Of a stretch of 64,000 nucleotides of DNA, positions 33,836 to 44,701 are shown piece after piece. Every line of letters begins with the position of its first letter. Within the stretch, counting starts at the first letter, position 1. Where the stretch lies: NCBI RefSeq assembly GCF_902167145.1, contig NC_050103.1:31480284-31544283 (forward strand), written 5' to 3'. This DNA comes from Zea mays. Its lineage: Eukaryota; Streptophyta; Magnoliopsida; Poales; Poaceae. Made by a program: the position numbers and the translations under genes. Under the pieces are notes generated by a model that saw only the letters and a list, made by a program, of their open reading frames with translations, searched no databases and had not been told where the DNA came from.

Positions 33836-34800
33836 AAAAGTAGTTTATACTTAACATTTTATTAATGTTGGGGTTTATATTTCATTAGGTAACACTTGCA
33901 AAACACTATCTTCAATTCCTCGGTGTCATCCAAAACTCCATTAACATAGCTTTGTCTTGTTAAGTGTATCAAAAATGACTTTTACTTCTATGGTGACAAC
34001 ACTTCTCCAATTTGAAAATCCTTATTTCATTCCAACACTAATGTTACTAGCTCAATTCCAACTTAGTGAAGGTCTCCTTTAGTTTCTTATGGTCCATGTA
34101 GATGTTATTCTTATACTCCATGTAAATACCATACTTTCATCTAATAGAATCATAGCTCCAAACTTTGTAATCATGAACTAGTACTTCCAAATACTTGTGC
34201 TTAGTATATCATCTCATGCTTTCTTTGGTTGATCTAGTAACCATCTTATTTTTCTTATTGCAAGGGTACATATCCTGAGTCCTTGGTAAGGTGCACCACA
34301 ATGTATAGACCCACTCTTGTTCATATCCATGAAGCTAACACATAGGTTTTTACTTCAACCTTCGTTTAACTCCTCTAAACTTATCCAAGAAAGAACTTCC
34401 TCATCCAAAGTCCACTTAGTATACTAGTTATAACTTTGATGCTTCTAATTTATTATAGATCCAACTATAGATGACAAGGATTTCCTTGCATCAAAATATC
34501 TTCTTGTCCTAGGTATGGGAAATTGAACTCTCTTCTAATGCCATCTCAAATTAAAGACCAATCTTGATGAAATCATGACTTCCTTGAAGATGATCCCACT
34601 AGCTAACAAATAGTGCGAAAAACATACCTAACCTTGATAGTATGGTCGAGAATTCACCATCAAGGGATAACCGATATTTCCAAGTGAAGTTTTGGGGTCA
34701 ATCAAAACTAGGGCAATTCCTAAAGTTACTCCAATAATCCCATTCATAACGTTTTTAATTGCATATGTGGGAAATTTTGTCCATATGGTTTATTCTTGCT
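33836..34800 (-). pseudogene. Highly degraded gypsy pol remnant, antisense
   Basis: On minus at about 34085-34130, ATCTACATGGACCATAAGAA followed by AACTAAAGGAGACC resembles the RNase H segment I-Y-(T/M)-D-H-K-x-L-K of chromoviruses. Neighbouring text has the composition of a degraded pol. The frame is destroyed by many indels, so this is old debris. Confidence 0.45.
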
Positions 34801-35084
34801 AAGGTATAATTTTGCTTTGTTTTACTTCCTTGGACCTGCTCTTTATGGATACTCTATTCAAGCTCAGCAACAACTGGAGAATCAAAGTCTTGCTCCAATA
34901 TAGCTATAATCATAACAACTATTACTAGAGAGGGTTATTACGAATCTTATTCCTTAAAGGGTTCATGCTCAATTCCATGGTGGTGGGGCTTGATTCCCGT
35001 ACTGGTAATCTTGTTGATACTGAAGTTGTAGCTGAGATAAGTTTAGATTTCCTTGGCCAACTGGTTCAAGTACCACGTGAGTTA
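34801..35084 (-). other. Old retrotransposon debris flanking solo LTR D
   Basis: A minus-strand frame ending about 34969 contains a Q/Y-rich stretch (LQLQYQQDYQYGNQ) reminiscent of a gag tail. This is weak evidence. The sequence continues at 52769 across LTR D. Confidence 0.3.
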
Positions 35085-36688
35085 CTTCTTGAAGCGTCCC
35101 CAATCCTCTAGGAATCAAATGTGATACAATTATTAGTCCTAGGAGACTAGTAAACACATTTATACATCAGATGATTACAGATCTGCTTAAACGACAAACC
35201 TATAAAGGTGGCGAACAACTTTAAGAGTTGGTCCACAACTCGGGACATATCATCAGAGTGGGGTTGAAGCAGCCCGATATACGCAGTGAAGCAAATCAGC
35301 GGTCCAACAGCCACAGGCAAGGTTGGGAACAGGCGTAACTCTTACCCGATCTCCTTTTTCTGAAAAACAACAAATAAGCAAGGGTGAGTACAAATGTACT
35401 CAGCAGCCCACCTTCACCCACAGAATGGGGAAATCAGATATAATGCATGGAATATGTGGAGCTCAAGATATTTTGCAGAAACAACAATATTTTATGCAGG
35501 GTTGTTTTGTAAAACATTTTGTATTTTGCAAAGCGCATCCTCTCCCAAAGGAGCACGAAGTTTTTCAATATTAGAACAAAAATCCCCTGGACTAAACCAT
35601 CCAGGTATCTCAGTAGTTTCCCACTGGTTTTCATTTTCAAAAACAGCTACTAGACTTCCCGTCCACCATAGCTCACGGCTCAACCGCATGACCTTTTAAA
35701 ACCCATTTTTCTCAAACGCACCCTTTTTTGAAAACAAAACATTAATTTCCATACCATACCAGACTCGTCCATTCCTGTGGACACGGACTATTCGAATAGG
35801 TTTTCAAACTCTGCGCAGAGGTGTACACTTTACCCACTAGTCCGGTTTCTGCGATCTCACCGTCGTGAGGCCCGAATGCCGGATCTCTTTCTTTCCTCGC
35901 ACGTCCTAACCTTAACGGTTATACCGGAAGGAGTCAGGCCACCGCCATGTCCAAACCGGACAAAACATTCCCCCTCCTTATCCTCCCGGTGCTCCCCAGC
36001 CTTCATAACCCTGGGGTTGGACCGTACGAGTTCAGATTGAGTGACTGCCCACACAGTCTCGAGTGGTTGTACTTATCATGAGTACAGGTAGTGAAAGATG
36101 ACAAACCGGTCCTTATACGAGGGGACAATCCTTCTGCTCACGCCTAAACCAGCTGAGCCATCACCTTAGGCCCTCCCCTAAACCAGGGAGTCCCTGATCA
36201 TCCCTACTCAAAGGTGATAAGGGTGAAAACCCTTCATCATACACATTTTGAAAAGCATTTTCTTTTGAAAACTCACACCTTTCCTCAAATCATTTGTAAC
36301 AAATATATCAGGGATTGATTCCGACAAGCGGCTGGGTGGCCATAATAACTTGTCTCAAAATCATATCATGCATAAAATAACAGACTGAGGGTTGTGGTTG
36401 AAAAATCATAGGTAATTTATGCATCAAAGGGATCCAGTGAGCTTGCCGTGCTTATCCGGCGAAGGGGGAAGGAGAGCTCGCGGAACTGGCTTCTGGCTCC
36501 ACCGCCTGGCGTAGACTTGCAGATCTGGCCTCCACGAGACGGCACGAACGCTCCGATAACAGGAGGGTGGACTGGAGGCGAAGCGACACTATGCGTGTAG
36601 CCGGCAGAGTGGAGTAACTGAGTGGGTGGGGTGTTTTCCTTGGCTGAGGGTGTTGAGTGTGTGTGGAGAGGGAGAGGGTAGCTGGGTG

Positions 36689-36696
36689 TATTTATA
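36689..36696 (-). promoter_or_regulatory. Second TATA box in LTR D
   Basis: On minus, GCTATAAATACACCC. The first TATA box of this LTR is at 52296-52303, so two promoters are possible in one LTR. Confidence 0.5.
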
Positions 36697-36940
36697 GCTG
36701 GGTGTATGTGGTGTAGCATAGTGAAGTTCACTGTTGGTGAGAATAGTGACGTATGAATCGTCTGACTTAGTATGAACAAGAGAGTTATAGGCAGAATATG
36801 GGACGAGAGTATTTTGAGAGTTTTCTGGAATATGAACCATGCTTAAGGGATGACATGGTTGGATAGGGAATAGTTTGATAAGAATTTAGAAACGAGAATT
36901 ATTGGAATCTGAGTTTGGAAGCCTGGTTCGAAGGAATCTC

Positions 36941-37000
36941 AAGTTAAGCGTGCTCAACTTGGAGAAACCTAGGATGGGTGACCAGATAGGAAGTTCCCAC
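36941..37000 (+). ncRNA. 5S rRNA-derived segment inside LTR D (opposite strand to the LTR)
   Basis: AAGTTAAGCGTGCT at 36941-36954 and CTAGGATGGGTGACC at about 36968-36983, followed by GGAAGT, match the middle and 3' half of plant 5S rRNA. That covers its internal control region (A box and C box), in the right order and near-right spacing. The stretch between them (CAACTTGGAGAAA) is diverged. The 5' third of 5S is not recognisable. This is a relic, not a 5S gene. Cassandra TRIM elements are known to carry 5S sequence in their LTRs; here the host is a 3.3-kb gypsy-type LTR. Confidence 0.7.
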
Positions 37001-37118
37001 TGGAAGGAAAATCACAGTCAGCGGAGTTTGTATAACTGGAATATGGGTCTGGCTGGTCTTAGGTGGACTGGACAGCATGATGGATGAGTAGTTGAAATTT
37101 GGGGTGATCGGATTATCG

Positions 37119-37325
37119 ATGAATAGTAACGGTGAATAGTAACGGTGAATAGTGACGGTAAATAGTGACGGTAAATAGTGACGGTAAATAGTAACGGTAA
37201 ATAGTGACAGTAAATAGTAATGGTAAATAGTAATGGTAAATAGTAACGGTAAATAGTGACAGTATATAGTGACGATAAATAGTGATGGTAAATAGTGACG
37301 GTAAATAGTAATGGTAAATAGTGAC
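37119..37325 (+). repeat. 13-bp minisatellite, about 16 copies, in LTR D
   Basis: The unit is GGTAAATAGTGAC with G/A variants, in an unbroken run. Confidence 0.85.
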
Positions 37326-37765
37326 GATGAACGAACGATGAACGATGAATAGGAACTATGAACGAACGATGAACGATCGAATGATCGAACGAACGGACGA
37401 TCGGAATTTCGGCAGCATAACAGCAGGAAAAAGATTATTTGGACGAACGAACGGACGAACGATCGAACGATCGGACGAACGGACGAACGAACCATGAACG
37501 ATCGGACGAACGAACGATTGGAATTTCAGCAGCATAACGGCAGGAAAAAGATTATTTGGACGAACGAACGAACGGACGAACGATCGAACGATCGGACGAA
37601 TGGACGAACGAACCATGAACGATCGGACGAACGAACGATTGGAATTTCGGCAGCATAACGGCAGGAAAAAGATTATTTGGACGAACGAACGGACGAACGA
37701 TCGAACGATCGGACGGACGGACGAACGAACCATGAACGATCGGACGAACGAACGAACAACTAAGA
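37326..37765 (+). repeat. GAAC/GATC-rich array with 120-bp higher-order unit
   Basis: Runs of CGAACGAACGGACGAACGAT-type tetramers alternate with GGAATTTCGGCAGCATAAC-(G/A)GCAGGAAAAAG blocks at about 37400, 37520 and 37641. This gives three copies of a unit of about 120 bp. Confidence 0.85.
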
Positions 37766-37901
37766 ACAGGGGGATGAACGATCGAAGAACAACCGAACGA
37801 TCCTTTTGCTAGTGTGTGCTTGTGTGGAACATGGAGTGGGAGTGGGAGTGGGCGTGTGGGTGTGGGGGGGGGAGGGAGTTGCCATGAAATGGCTTGGGGT
37901 G

Positions 37902-38530
37902 TGTGGGGGACAGATATCCCTCGGGTCCGCTAAAAGAGTAAAAGACCTCACGAAAGGCCCAAGGGCCCAATAAATCGTAAGGTCACTCTTTCGTGGGCCT
38001 GGGGAGAGACAACCAGCAGAGCAGAACGACATGAGGCCGGACTGGTGCAAACCCAGACGACTCACAACGTCGAGCGAGTGACCGCAACAGAGATCCGACT
38101 TTCCCGCGCTGGAGCCCCCATGCAACGGAGCCACGCGAGGATAAGTCGGCAGGGTTACATGGAGATAAACTCAAGCAGTTCACTATCTTTTAGCTACTCG
38201 TTGTTATCATATCCACATGTATTGCCCCACGGTTGAGTATATAAGGCCTAGGGGGCACCCCTTCAGAACGATCGACCCTATTACTTAGCCACCCACATCA
38301 ACTCTCTGCATCCTCAATTCAGAGAGCTCTCTTGTAACCTCGTTCACCAAGCATACTCACCAGGACGTAGGGTGTTACGCGTCTCTAAGCGGCCCGAACC
38401 TGTAAACATTGTCCACTGTCCCTCGTGCATCTGGCACGAACCATTTTGCTACAGTCGTCGACACCGTCCTACTCCTAAAAACACCTTGAGGGGCATCCTC
38501 GGGTGTGCGGTCGGACCCAAAACACCGACA
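37902..38530 (+). repeat. 5' LTR of element C
   Basis: It runs TGTGGGGGACAG to AACACCGACA over 629 bp. A TATA box TATATAAG lies at 38238-38245. Confidence 0.95.
38238..38245 (+). promoter_or_regulatory. TATA box of element C 5' LTR
   Basis: TATATAAG in the context GAGTATATAAGGCC. The copy in the 3' LTR is at 51973-51980. Confidence 0.75.
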
Positions 38531-38531
38531 G

Positions 38532-38550
38532 CTGGCACGCCAGGTAGGGG
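38532..38550 (+). promoter_or_regulatory. Probable primer binding site of element C
   Basis: TGGCACGCCAGGTAGGGGG lies one base after the 5' LTR end, where the tRNA primer anneals. I cannot name the tRNA with certainty; it is not the initiator-Met type seen in T and E. Confidence 0.6.
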
Positions 38551-38576
38551 GTGTGTCGACGATCCAAGCTAGCTCA

Positions 38577-40637
38577 ATGGCCATCACCTTCCACAGCAAG
38601 ATCACCCTGCGTCCCAGATCCGTATTCTGCTTCGGAACAATCTCATCCGTAGCGGATGAAGAGGGAACTCTACACCGCATTGCGGATCTGCTGGAAAAGA
38701 AGTCTCCTCCAACAAACTCCGAAAATGCCGGAGAAGCGCAACCTCTAGCTCTCCGGAAAAAGATCGTCTCCGAAAATTCGGGGACCGAGGGCTCGCTGAC
38801 CCAGAGAACTCCACTGTCTACTTCTCCAACAAAAGAATGGACACAGATCGCGAGGAAGAAAGAGACCAAGGGGAAGCGAGTTGTTCTTTCCGTTCCTCTG
38901 ACCTCAAAGGAGAACGGAAAGAAGATCGCCACGACAGCAGCACCATTCTACCCCGACGTCCTCTTCATCGGGAGAGTGGAGTCACCTACCGTCTCCGACG
39001 ACGAGCCGACTGCACCCGGAGAAGAACCGCCTCAACGAGAATCCCACCGACGAAGAAATCGGCGCAGGAACGTTCGACGACATCACGCGGCCAGAGAACG
39101 GGATCCGGAGCAACCTGTCTCGCGAGATGAGGTCTCGGAGATAGGAGAAACTCCGGAAGAGTGCGTCTTCAGAGAACGAAGGAACTCCCGACGACGTGAT
39201 CGCCGCCGGGCTCAGGAACAAGCCAAGCAGGATGCAAGGCAACGTCGGGAGAATCCATTCTTTGGGCGCAACCTGAACCCTGACTTTGCCCGAGCCATGA
39301 ACACGCTGAGCGAAGTCGGAGGAGTATTGGCTCGGATAGCTGATGGACTCCCTCGGACTCCCGACGCCGAGGGCTACCGACGACTGTTCACCCAGGCAGC
39401 CAACCATCTTCTACCGCTTGCTCACCCGCCGAACGATCTACGACATGCCATCAACAGTCGCCGAGATGCGCGAAGCTCCATCAACGCTTCGCACGAACGG
39501 CGGCATGAGAACGAGATCCGCCGCCGGGAGGAGTACGACAGGGATCATGGTATCCCAGCTGAGAGCCAGGCCACCAGAACTGAGTCGGCAACGGCCTCAA
39601 CTGGCGGTACCACCCGGGGACGGTCGAGGAACCACCACCACTACTCCCCTCCCCGGGACAGGCATCATCACCGACGACAGGAGGACACCTGCGGAGTGTC
39701 TGCTCTTACTCCGCGCCTTAGGGCCATCCAATGGCCTCCCAACTTCAAGGTATCCAATGTCGACAAGTATGAACCTAAGCAGGATCCAGGGGGTTGGCTA
39801 GCCGTCTACACCACCGCTGCTCGAGCTGCCGGGGCGTCCGAAGACGTGATGACCGCGTATTTACCCATCGTCCTTGGGCAAGACGCGCTGCAATGGCTAC
39901 GACATCTCCCCCGACACTGCATCGACGACTGGGGCGACTTCAATCGACGCTTCACCGCTAATTTCCAGTCCCTCTCCAACAAACCGGCGCAACCATGGGA
40001 CCTCAAATCCATCAAGCGCCGAGGGGACGAAACTCTTCGGTCGTACCTCAAAAGGTTCCAGACCATGAGAAATCGAATTCCCGAGGTCACGGAGGCGGCC
40101 GTGATCGAGGACTTCTACAGAGGATCCAATGACTCGGCTTTCGTCCGAGCCATACTGCAGAAGGCGCCGACTACTTCCGAGGAGCTGTTCCGGGAAGCCG
40201 ATCTCTACATCACCGCCGACGAGCGAGCTCAGGACCTCATCGGAGGAGCAAAGCCCGCACTGGCAGCACCACGACGCGACGCGAACCAGCAACCCGACAA
40301 ACGCTGGGAGAAGAGGCCTCGCGAAGAAGTGCACGCCGCCGGACCACCTGCCTCTCGCGCCCGAGGAGGACCTCGCGGAGGCGAACGCACGCTGGACGAC
40401 ATCCTCGACACCCAGTGCCCGTACCACAAGGACATGCGCCACACTCTTCGTAACTGCCGGGACTTCAAGCACTCCATCGGGCACGGCCGACCCTTCCAAC
40501 CTCTACCTCCTCCTCCGCAGAGGGGAGGACCAGATGAACCACGACAACCCCATCAGCAGGAGGAGGGGGGAGGAGGAGGAGCTTTCCCGCGCGTGGACAG
40601 AGAGGTCAACGTCATCTTCGGCGGACACGGATCGTAG
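38577..40637 (+). CDS. Gag polyprotein of element C
   Basis: An open frame of 686 residues. I chose the ATG at 38577, the first one past the primer site; the frame extends further left only through the LTR. The N-terminal part is basic and low in complexity (R-R-R-N-R-R-R type runs, about residues 150-250). The retrotransposon gag (capsid) region lies at about residues 395-560, with QDALQWLRHLP, WGDFNRRFTANF and DETLRSYLKRF. A C-x2-H-x4-H-x4-C zinc-knuckle-like motif (CPYHKDMRHTLRNC) follows near residue 620, then a proline-rich and glycine-rich tail. It ends in TAG at 40635-40637, in frame with the protease that follows. Gag forms the virus-like particle. Confidence 0.93.
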   Translation: MAITFHSKITLRPRSVFCFGTISSVADEEGTLHRIADLLEKKSPPTNSENAGEAQPLALRKKIVSENSGTEGSLTQRTPLSTSPTKEWTQIARKKETKGKRVVLSVPLTSKENGKKIATTAAPFYPDVLFIGRVESPTVSDDEPTAPGEEPPQRESHRRRNRRRNVRRHHAARERDPEQPVSRDEVSEIGETPEECVFRERRNSRRRDRRRAQEQAKQDARQRRENPFFGRNLNPDFARAMNTLSEVGGVLARIADGLPRTPDAEGYRRLFTQAANHLLPLAHPPNDLRHAINSRRDARSSINASHERRHENEIRRREEYDRDHGIPAESQATRTESATASTGGTTRGRSRNHHHYSPPRDRHHHRRQEDTCGVSALTPRLRAIQWPPNFKVSNVDKYEPKQDPGGWLAVYTTAARAAGASEDVMTAYLPIVLGQDALQWLRHLPRHCIDDWGDFNRRFTANFQSLSNKPAQPWDLKSIKRRGDETLRSYLKRFQTMRNRIPEVTEAAVIEDFYRGSNDSAFVRAILQKAPTTSEELFREADLYITADERAQDLIGGAKPALAAPRRDANQQPDKRWEKRPREEVHAAGPPASRARGGPRGGERTLDDILDTQCPYHKDMRHTLRNCRDFKHSIGHGRPFQPLPPPPQRGGPDEPRQPHQQEEGGGGGAFPRVDREVNVIFGGHGS

Positions 40638-41405
40638 GAGAACAAACGACAACAAAAGCTCAACGACCGCCAGATACTGGTGGCGACCACTGGTCCTCCC
40701 ACCCCATACCGGTGGTCGGAGCACCCGATCACTTTCACTCGCGAGGATCAATGGCTCAACTTCGACCATCCAGGCAAATACCCGCTCCTCGTCGATCCGG
40801 TGATCCGAGAGAGCCGGGTGAAGAAGGTGCTAGTGGACGGGGGGAGCAGCATCAACGTCACCTTCCCCCGGACACTCCAAGGCTTGGGAGTTCACCTCAA
40901 AGAGCTCCACGAGTCGGACACTCCCTTCTTCGGCATCGTGCCGACGGAAGGGGAATACCCGCTGGGCCACATCTACATGCCAGTCACCTTCGGAACTCCG
41001 GAGAACTACAGAACCGAATTCCTGAGGTTCGAAGTGGCGAACTTCGACTGCGGGTACAACGCCATCATCGGGAGGCCGGGACTGGCCAAATTCATGGCCA
41101 TCCCCCATTACACGTACATGATACTGAAGATGCCAGGACCGCAAGGAATCATAACTGTGCGCGCCGACTTCCAAGGCGCCGCAGAATGTTTTCGAGTGGC
41201 CATCCAAGCAGCCCTCACCACCAAGCCGTCAGCGGTTTCTTCGACACCAGCGAACTCTAAGCCTGAAGAGGACCTTGCAGTACCGGCAAACGAAGCCCAG
41301 GCCGCGACTTCTATGCAGCCGACTGAAGAAACCAAGAGGATCAACCTGGGGTTCGCTGATGAACGCAAGACTGCCATCATCAGCTCCAGCTTGGACGACA
41401 AATAG
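40638..41405 (+). CDS. Protease region of element C pol
   Basis: The frame is the same as gag, opening directly after the gag TAG. The aspartic protease active site VDGGSS has its Asp at 40836-40838. NAIIGRPGLAKF, the usual second protease landmark in Tat elements, is present. The segment ends with a charged linker and a TAG at 41403-41405 after DDK, exactly where element A has a TAG after DPK. The protease cleaves the gag-pol precursor inside the particle. Whether both TAGs are mutations or sites of readthrough cannot be told from one copy. Confidence 0.88.
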   Translation, partial: ENKRQQKLNDRQILVATTGPPTPYRWSEHPITFTREDQWLNFDHPGKYPLLVDPVIRESRVKKVLVDGGSSINVTFPRTLQGLGVHLKELHESDTPFFGIVPTEGEYPLGHIYMPVTFGTPENYRTEFLRFEVANFDCGYNAIIGRPGLAKFMAIPHYTYMILKMPGPQGIITVRADFQGAAECFRVAIQAALTTKPSAVSSTPANSKPEEDLAVPANEAQAATSMQPTEETKRINLGFADERKTAIISSSLDDK

Positions 41406-42331
41406 GAAAGCGCGCTCGTCCAGTTTCTGCAAGATAACCGAGATGTATTCGCATGGCAACCTGCGGATATGCCGGGAGTCCCAAGAGAACTGGCCGAGCA
41501 CAAACTGAAGGTCTATCCCCAGGCAAGGCCGATTCGGCAAAAGCTACGTCGTTTCACGCCCGACAAGAGAGAGGCCATTCGCGCCGAGTTAGCTCGCTTG
41601 GTCGCGGTTGGGTTTATTAGAGAAGTGCTACACCCCGAGTGGTTAGCCAACCCTGTTCTTGTACTCAAAAAGAATAAAGTGGATTGGCGCATGTGCGTCG
41701 ACTATACTGATCTCAACAAACACTGTCCGAAGGATCCCTTCGGGCTCCCAAGGATAGATCAGGTGGTGGACTCCACCGCTGGATGTTCTGTGCTGTCTTT
41801 CTTGGATTGCTATTCCGGATATCATCAGATTAGTTTGGCGAAGGAAGACGAGGAAAAAACGTCGTTCATCACTCCGTTTGGTGCCTTCTGTTATACCTCC
41901 ATGTCGTTCGGCCTCAAAAACGCTGGAGCGACTTATCAGAGAGCCATTCAAACATGCTTAGCTGATCACTGGGGCAAGCGTGTGGAGGCTTACGTAGATG
42001 ATGTGGTAATCAAAACAGAGAATTCAGAAAACTTCATCGAAGACTTACAGCTGGTTTTCAACAGCCTGAGACGATATAGATGGAAGCTTAATCCCGAAAA
42101 ATGTGTTTTCGGGGTACCAGCAGGAAAGTTGCTCGGGTTTATCGTCAGCCACCGAGGAATTGAGGCTAATCCGGATAAGATTGAAGCTATCATAAAAATG
42201 GAAGCACCTCGATCACAGAAGAAGGTTCAGCGACTCACTGGATGTATGGCAGCTTTGAGCAGATTTATATCCAGGCTGGGGAAAAAGGTTTGCCATTTTA
42301 CAAGCTACTCAAGAAGGTGGACAAGTTTTAA
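41406..42331 (+). pseudogene. Reverse transcriptase of element C, frameshifted at the 3' end
   Basis: The frame continues from the protease. RT landmarks are VFAWQPADMPG, CVDYTDLNK, FLDCYSGYHQI, FGLKNAGATYQR and the catalytic YVDD at 41991-42002. A one-base loss in the G4A5 run at 42278-42287 shifts the frame, and in the shifted frame a TAA follows at 42329-42331. RT copies genomic RNA into DNA; this copy cannot make a full RT-RNase H without correction. Confidence 0.9.
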
Positions 42332-44590
42332 TGGACTTCAGAAGCACAGGAAGCTCTAGATGCACTGAAGAAATTCTTGACAACACCACCAGTACTGAAG
42401 CCACCCCGACGAGCTACGTCAACTCAACCAGCTGAAGATTTGCTACTGTATATCTCTTGCACGACTCACGTGGTAAGCACCGTGTTGGTAGTCGAGCGAG
42501 TAGAATAAGGACATGCCTATCCAGTACAACATCAAGTTTACTTCATCAGCGAAGTTCTAGGCCCCTCAAAGAAGAAGTATCCTCAAGTTCAGAAGCTATT
42601 ATACGCAGTACTTCTAACTGCCCGCAAGCTACGTCACTACTTTGATGACCACAAAGTCATAGTAGTCACTGGTTTTCCAATAGGGGATATTCTTCACAAC
42701 AAGGAAGCCATTGGCCGAATAGCCAAGTGGGCTTGCGAGCTGGGATCTCATGACATCGAGTTCCGACCTCGCACTGCAATCAAAACTGAAGCACTGGTTG
42801 ATTTCGTATCAGAGTGGACTGAGCAGCAAGTACCAGATAACCCAGAGACTGCAGAAGTGTGGCGAATGTATTTTGATGGCTCGCTGAAGTTGCTGGGAGC
42901 AGGAGCAGGAATTCTCTTCACCGCACCTGGAGGCGAGCACCTCAAATATGCCCTCCAGCTGCTATTTCCGGCCTCTAACAATACAGCCGAGTATGAAGCT
43001 CTAATCCATGGATTGAACATCGCCATTTCATTGGGCGTCAAGAGATTGATGGTATACGGAGACTCTCTGGTGGTCATCAGCCAGATAAACAAGGAGTGGG
43101 ATTGTTCAAACGATTCAATGGGAAAATATTGCGCTGCCGTCCGAAAGATGGAAGATAAATTTGAAGGTCTGGAATTTCATCATGTAGAAAGAGATCGGAA
43201 CACGGCAGCCGATGTACTATCCAAGCTAGGATCCAATCGAGCTCAGGTCCCACCTAGAGTCTTTATGCAAGAAATACTGCAACCGAGTATCTCAATGGAT
43301 CAAACAGAAGAGTGCAACATTATAGATCAACCCGAGTCAGACTCTGATGACTGGAGAAGGCCAATCATCAAGTATATAAAGAATGAAGAAGAACCAGACG
43401 ACAAGAACTCGGCAGAGCGCATCGCCAGACAGTCGGCTCACTATACACTCATTGGGGAGACATTATACAGAAGGGGTGCATCAGGCGTCCTCATGAAGTG
43501 CATTCTCCCGTCCACTGGGAAGCAACTTCTGGAGGAGGTCCATGCTGGGCAATGTGGAATACATGCAGCCTCCAGAACACTAGTCGGGAAAGTCTTCAGG
43601 TCAGGATTCTATTGGCCAACAGCAAAGAATGACGCAGCCGAGTTAGTTCAGAGGTGCGAAGCTTGCCAATACTTGTCAAAGCAACAACATCTGCCAGCAC
43701 AGCAACTGCAGACCATACCAGTAACTTGGCCTTTCGCATGTTGGGGATTGGATATGATTGGACCTTTCAAGAAAGCTCAAGGGGGATATACTCATGTATT
43801 GGTGGCGATCGACAAATTCACTAAATGGATAGAATTCAAGCCCATTGCCTCTTTAACCTCTGCTAAAGCCGTGGAATTCATACAAGACATAATATTCAGA
43901 TTCGGGATACCAAACAGCATCATAACTGACTTAGGATCCAACTTCATAAGTTCAGAATTCTTCGACTTCTGCGAGCAAAAGAGCATTCAGATCAAGTATG
44001 CATCTGTAGCACATCCAAGAGCCAACGGGCAGGTTGAGCGAGCCAACGGGATGATATTGGAGGCACTCAGGAAAAAGGTATTTGATAAGAATGTAAAATT
44101 CGCAGGAAAGTGGATAAGGGAATTGCCTTATGTCGTTTGGAGCTTAAGAACTCAACCTAGCCGAGCCCTGCATGGAAACACTCCTTTCTTCATGGTCAAT
44201 GGTTCGGAGGCAGTGCTACCCGCCGATCTCAAGTTCGGGGCGCCAAGGTTGATCTTCGAAAACATAGCAGAAGCCGAGGCCACCAGGCTGGAGGACATTG
44301 ATGTGCTTGAAGAAGAACGGCTAAATGCGGTAATCCAATCAGCATGGTACCAGCAGACTCTAAGGCGCTATCACGACAAGGCTGTACGACAACGATCCTT
44401 CTCAATAGGAGATCTCGTCCTCCGCCGAATTCTAACGGGGGAGGGACGACACAAGTTATCACCCTTATGGGAAGGACCCTTCATGGTAGCAGAAGTCACT
44501 CGGCCCGGATCGTATCGTCTCGCTCAGATGGATGGCACAGAAGTCGGGAATTCCTGGAACATAGAACACCTCAGAAAGTTCTATCCCTAG
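42332..44590 (+). pseudogene. RNase H and integrase of element C
   Basis: The frame is shifted by one relative to RT. A further TAA lies at 42506-42508, after which the frame is open to 44590, so the 577-codon ORF from 42857 is the intact part. RNase H landmarks are MYFDGSLKLLGAGAG, NNTAEYEAL and ADVLSKLGS. Integrase has an HHCC region (HAGQCGIHAAS, then CEACQ), Asp in WGLDMIGP (43751-43753), Asp in ITDLGSNF, Glu in NGQVERANG, and a C-terminal end WNIEHLRKFYP. Integrase joins element DNA to the chromosome. Confidence 0.92.
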
Positions 44591-44701
44591 CTGTATTTCA
44601 ACAACTGCGGGGATGACGATGTACTCTGTAAAGTGGAAATATGTCATCAATAAAAAAGAGATTTCAAAGATACTCAATTTGTTTGCGATTGACTTGCATT
44701 C

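Larger units (their letters stand above)
35090..37901 (-). repeat. Solo LTR D, left part (LTR 3' portion)
   Basis: On plus it starts TGAAGCGTCCCC and is flanked by CTTCT at 35085-35089. The matching right end GGGATGCTACA with CTTCT (52764-52768) lies beyond element C. Total LTR length is about 3.3 kb. In element orientation (minus) it begins TGTAGCATCCC and ends GGGGACGCTTCA. CTGAGTACATTTGTACTCAC near 35391-35403 (minus) is shared in style with LTR E. It contains a second TATA box (36689-36696), a 5S-like segment and minisatellites. No internal domain remains. Confidence 0.88.

Noticed and set aside
36941..37000. A functional 5S rRNA gene.
   Set aside because: The 5' third is missing and the middle is diverged; only the control-region boxes and part of the 3' half match.
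38837..39801. Additional plus- and minus-strand ORFs inside element C gag.
   Set aside because: They overlap a well-supported gag frame and are shadows of its GC-rich codons.
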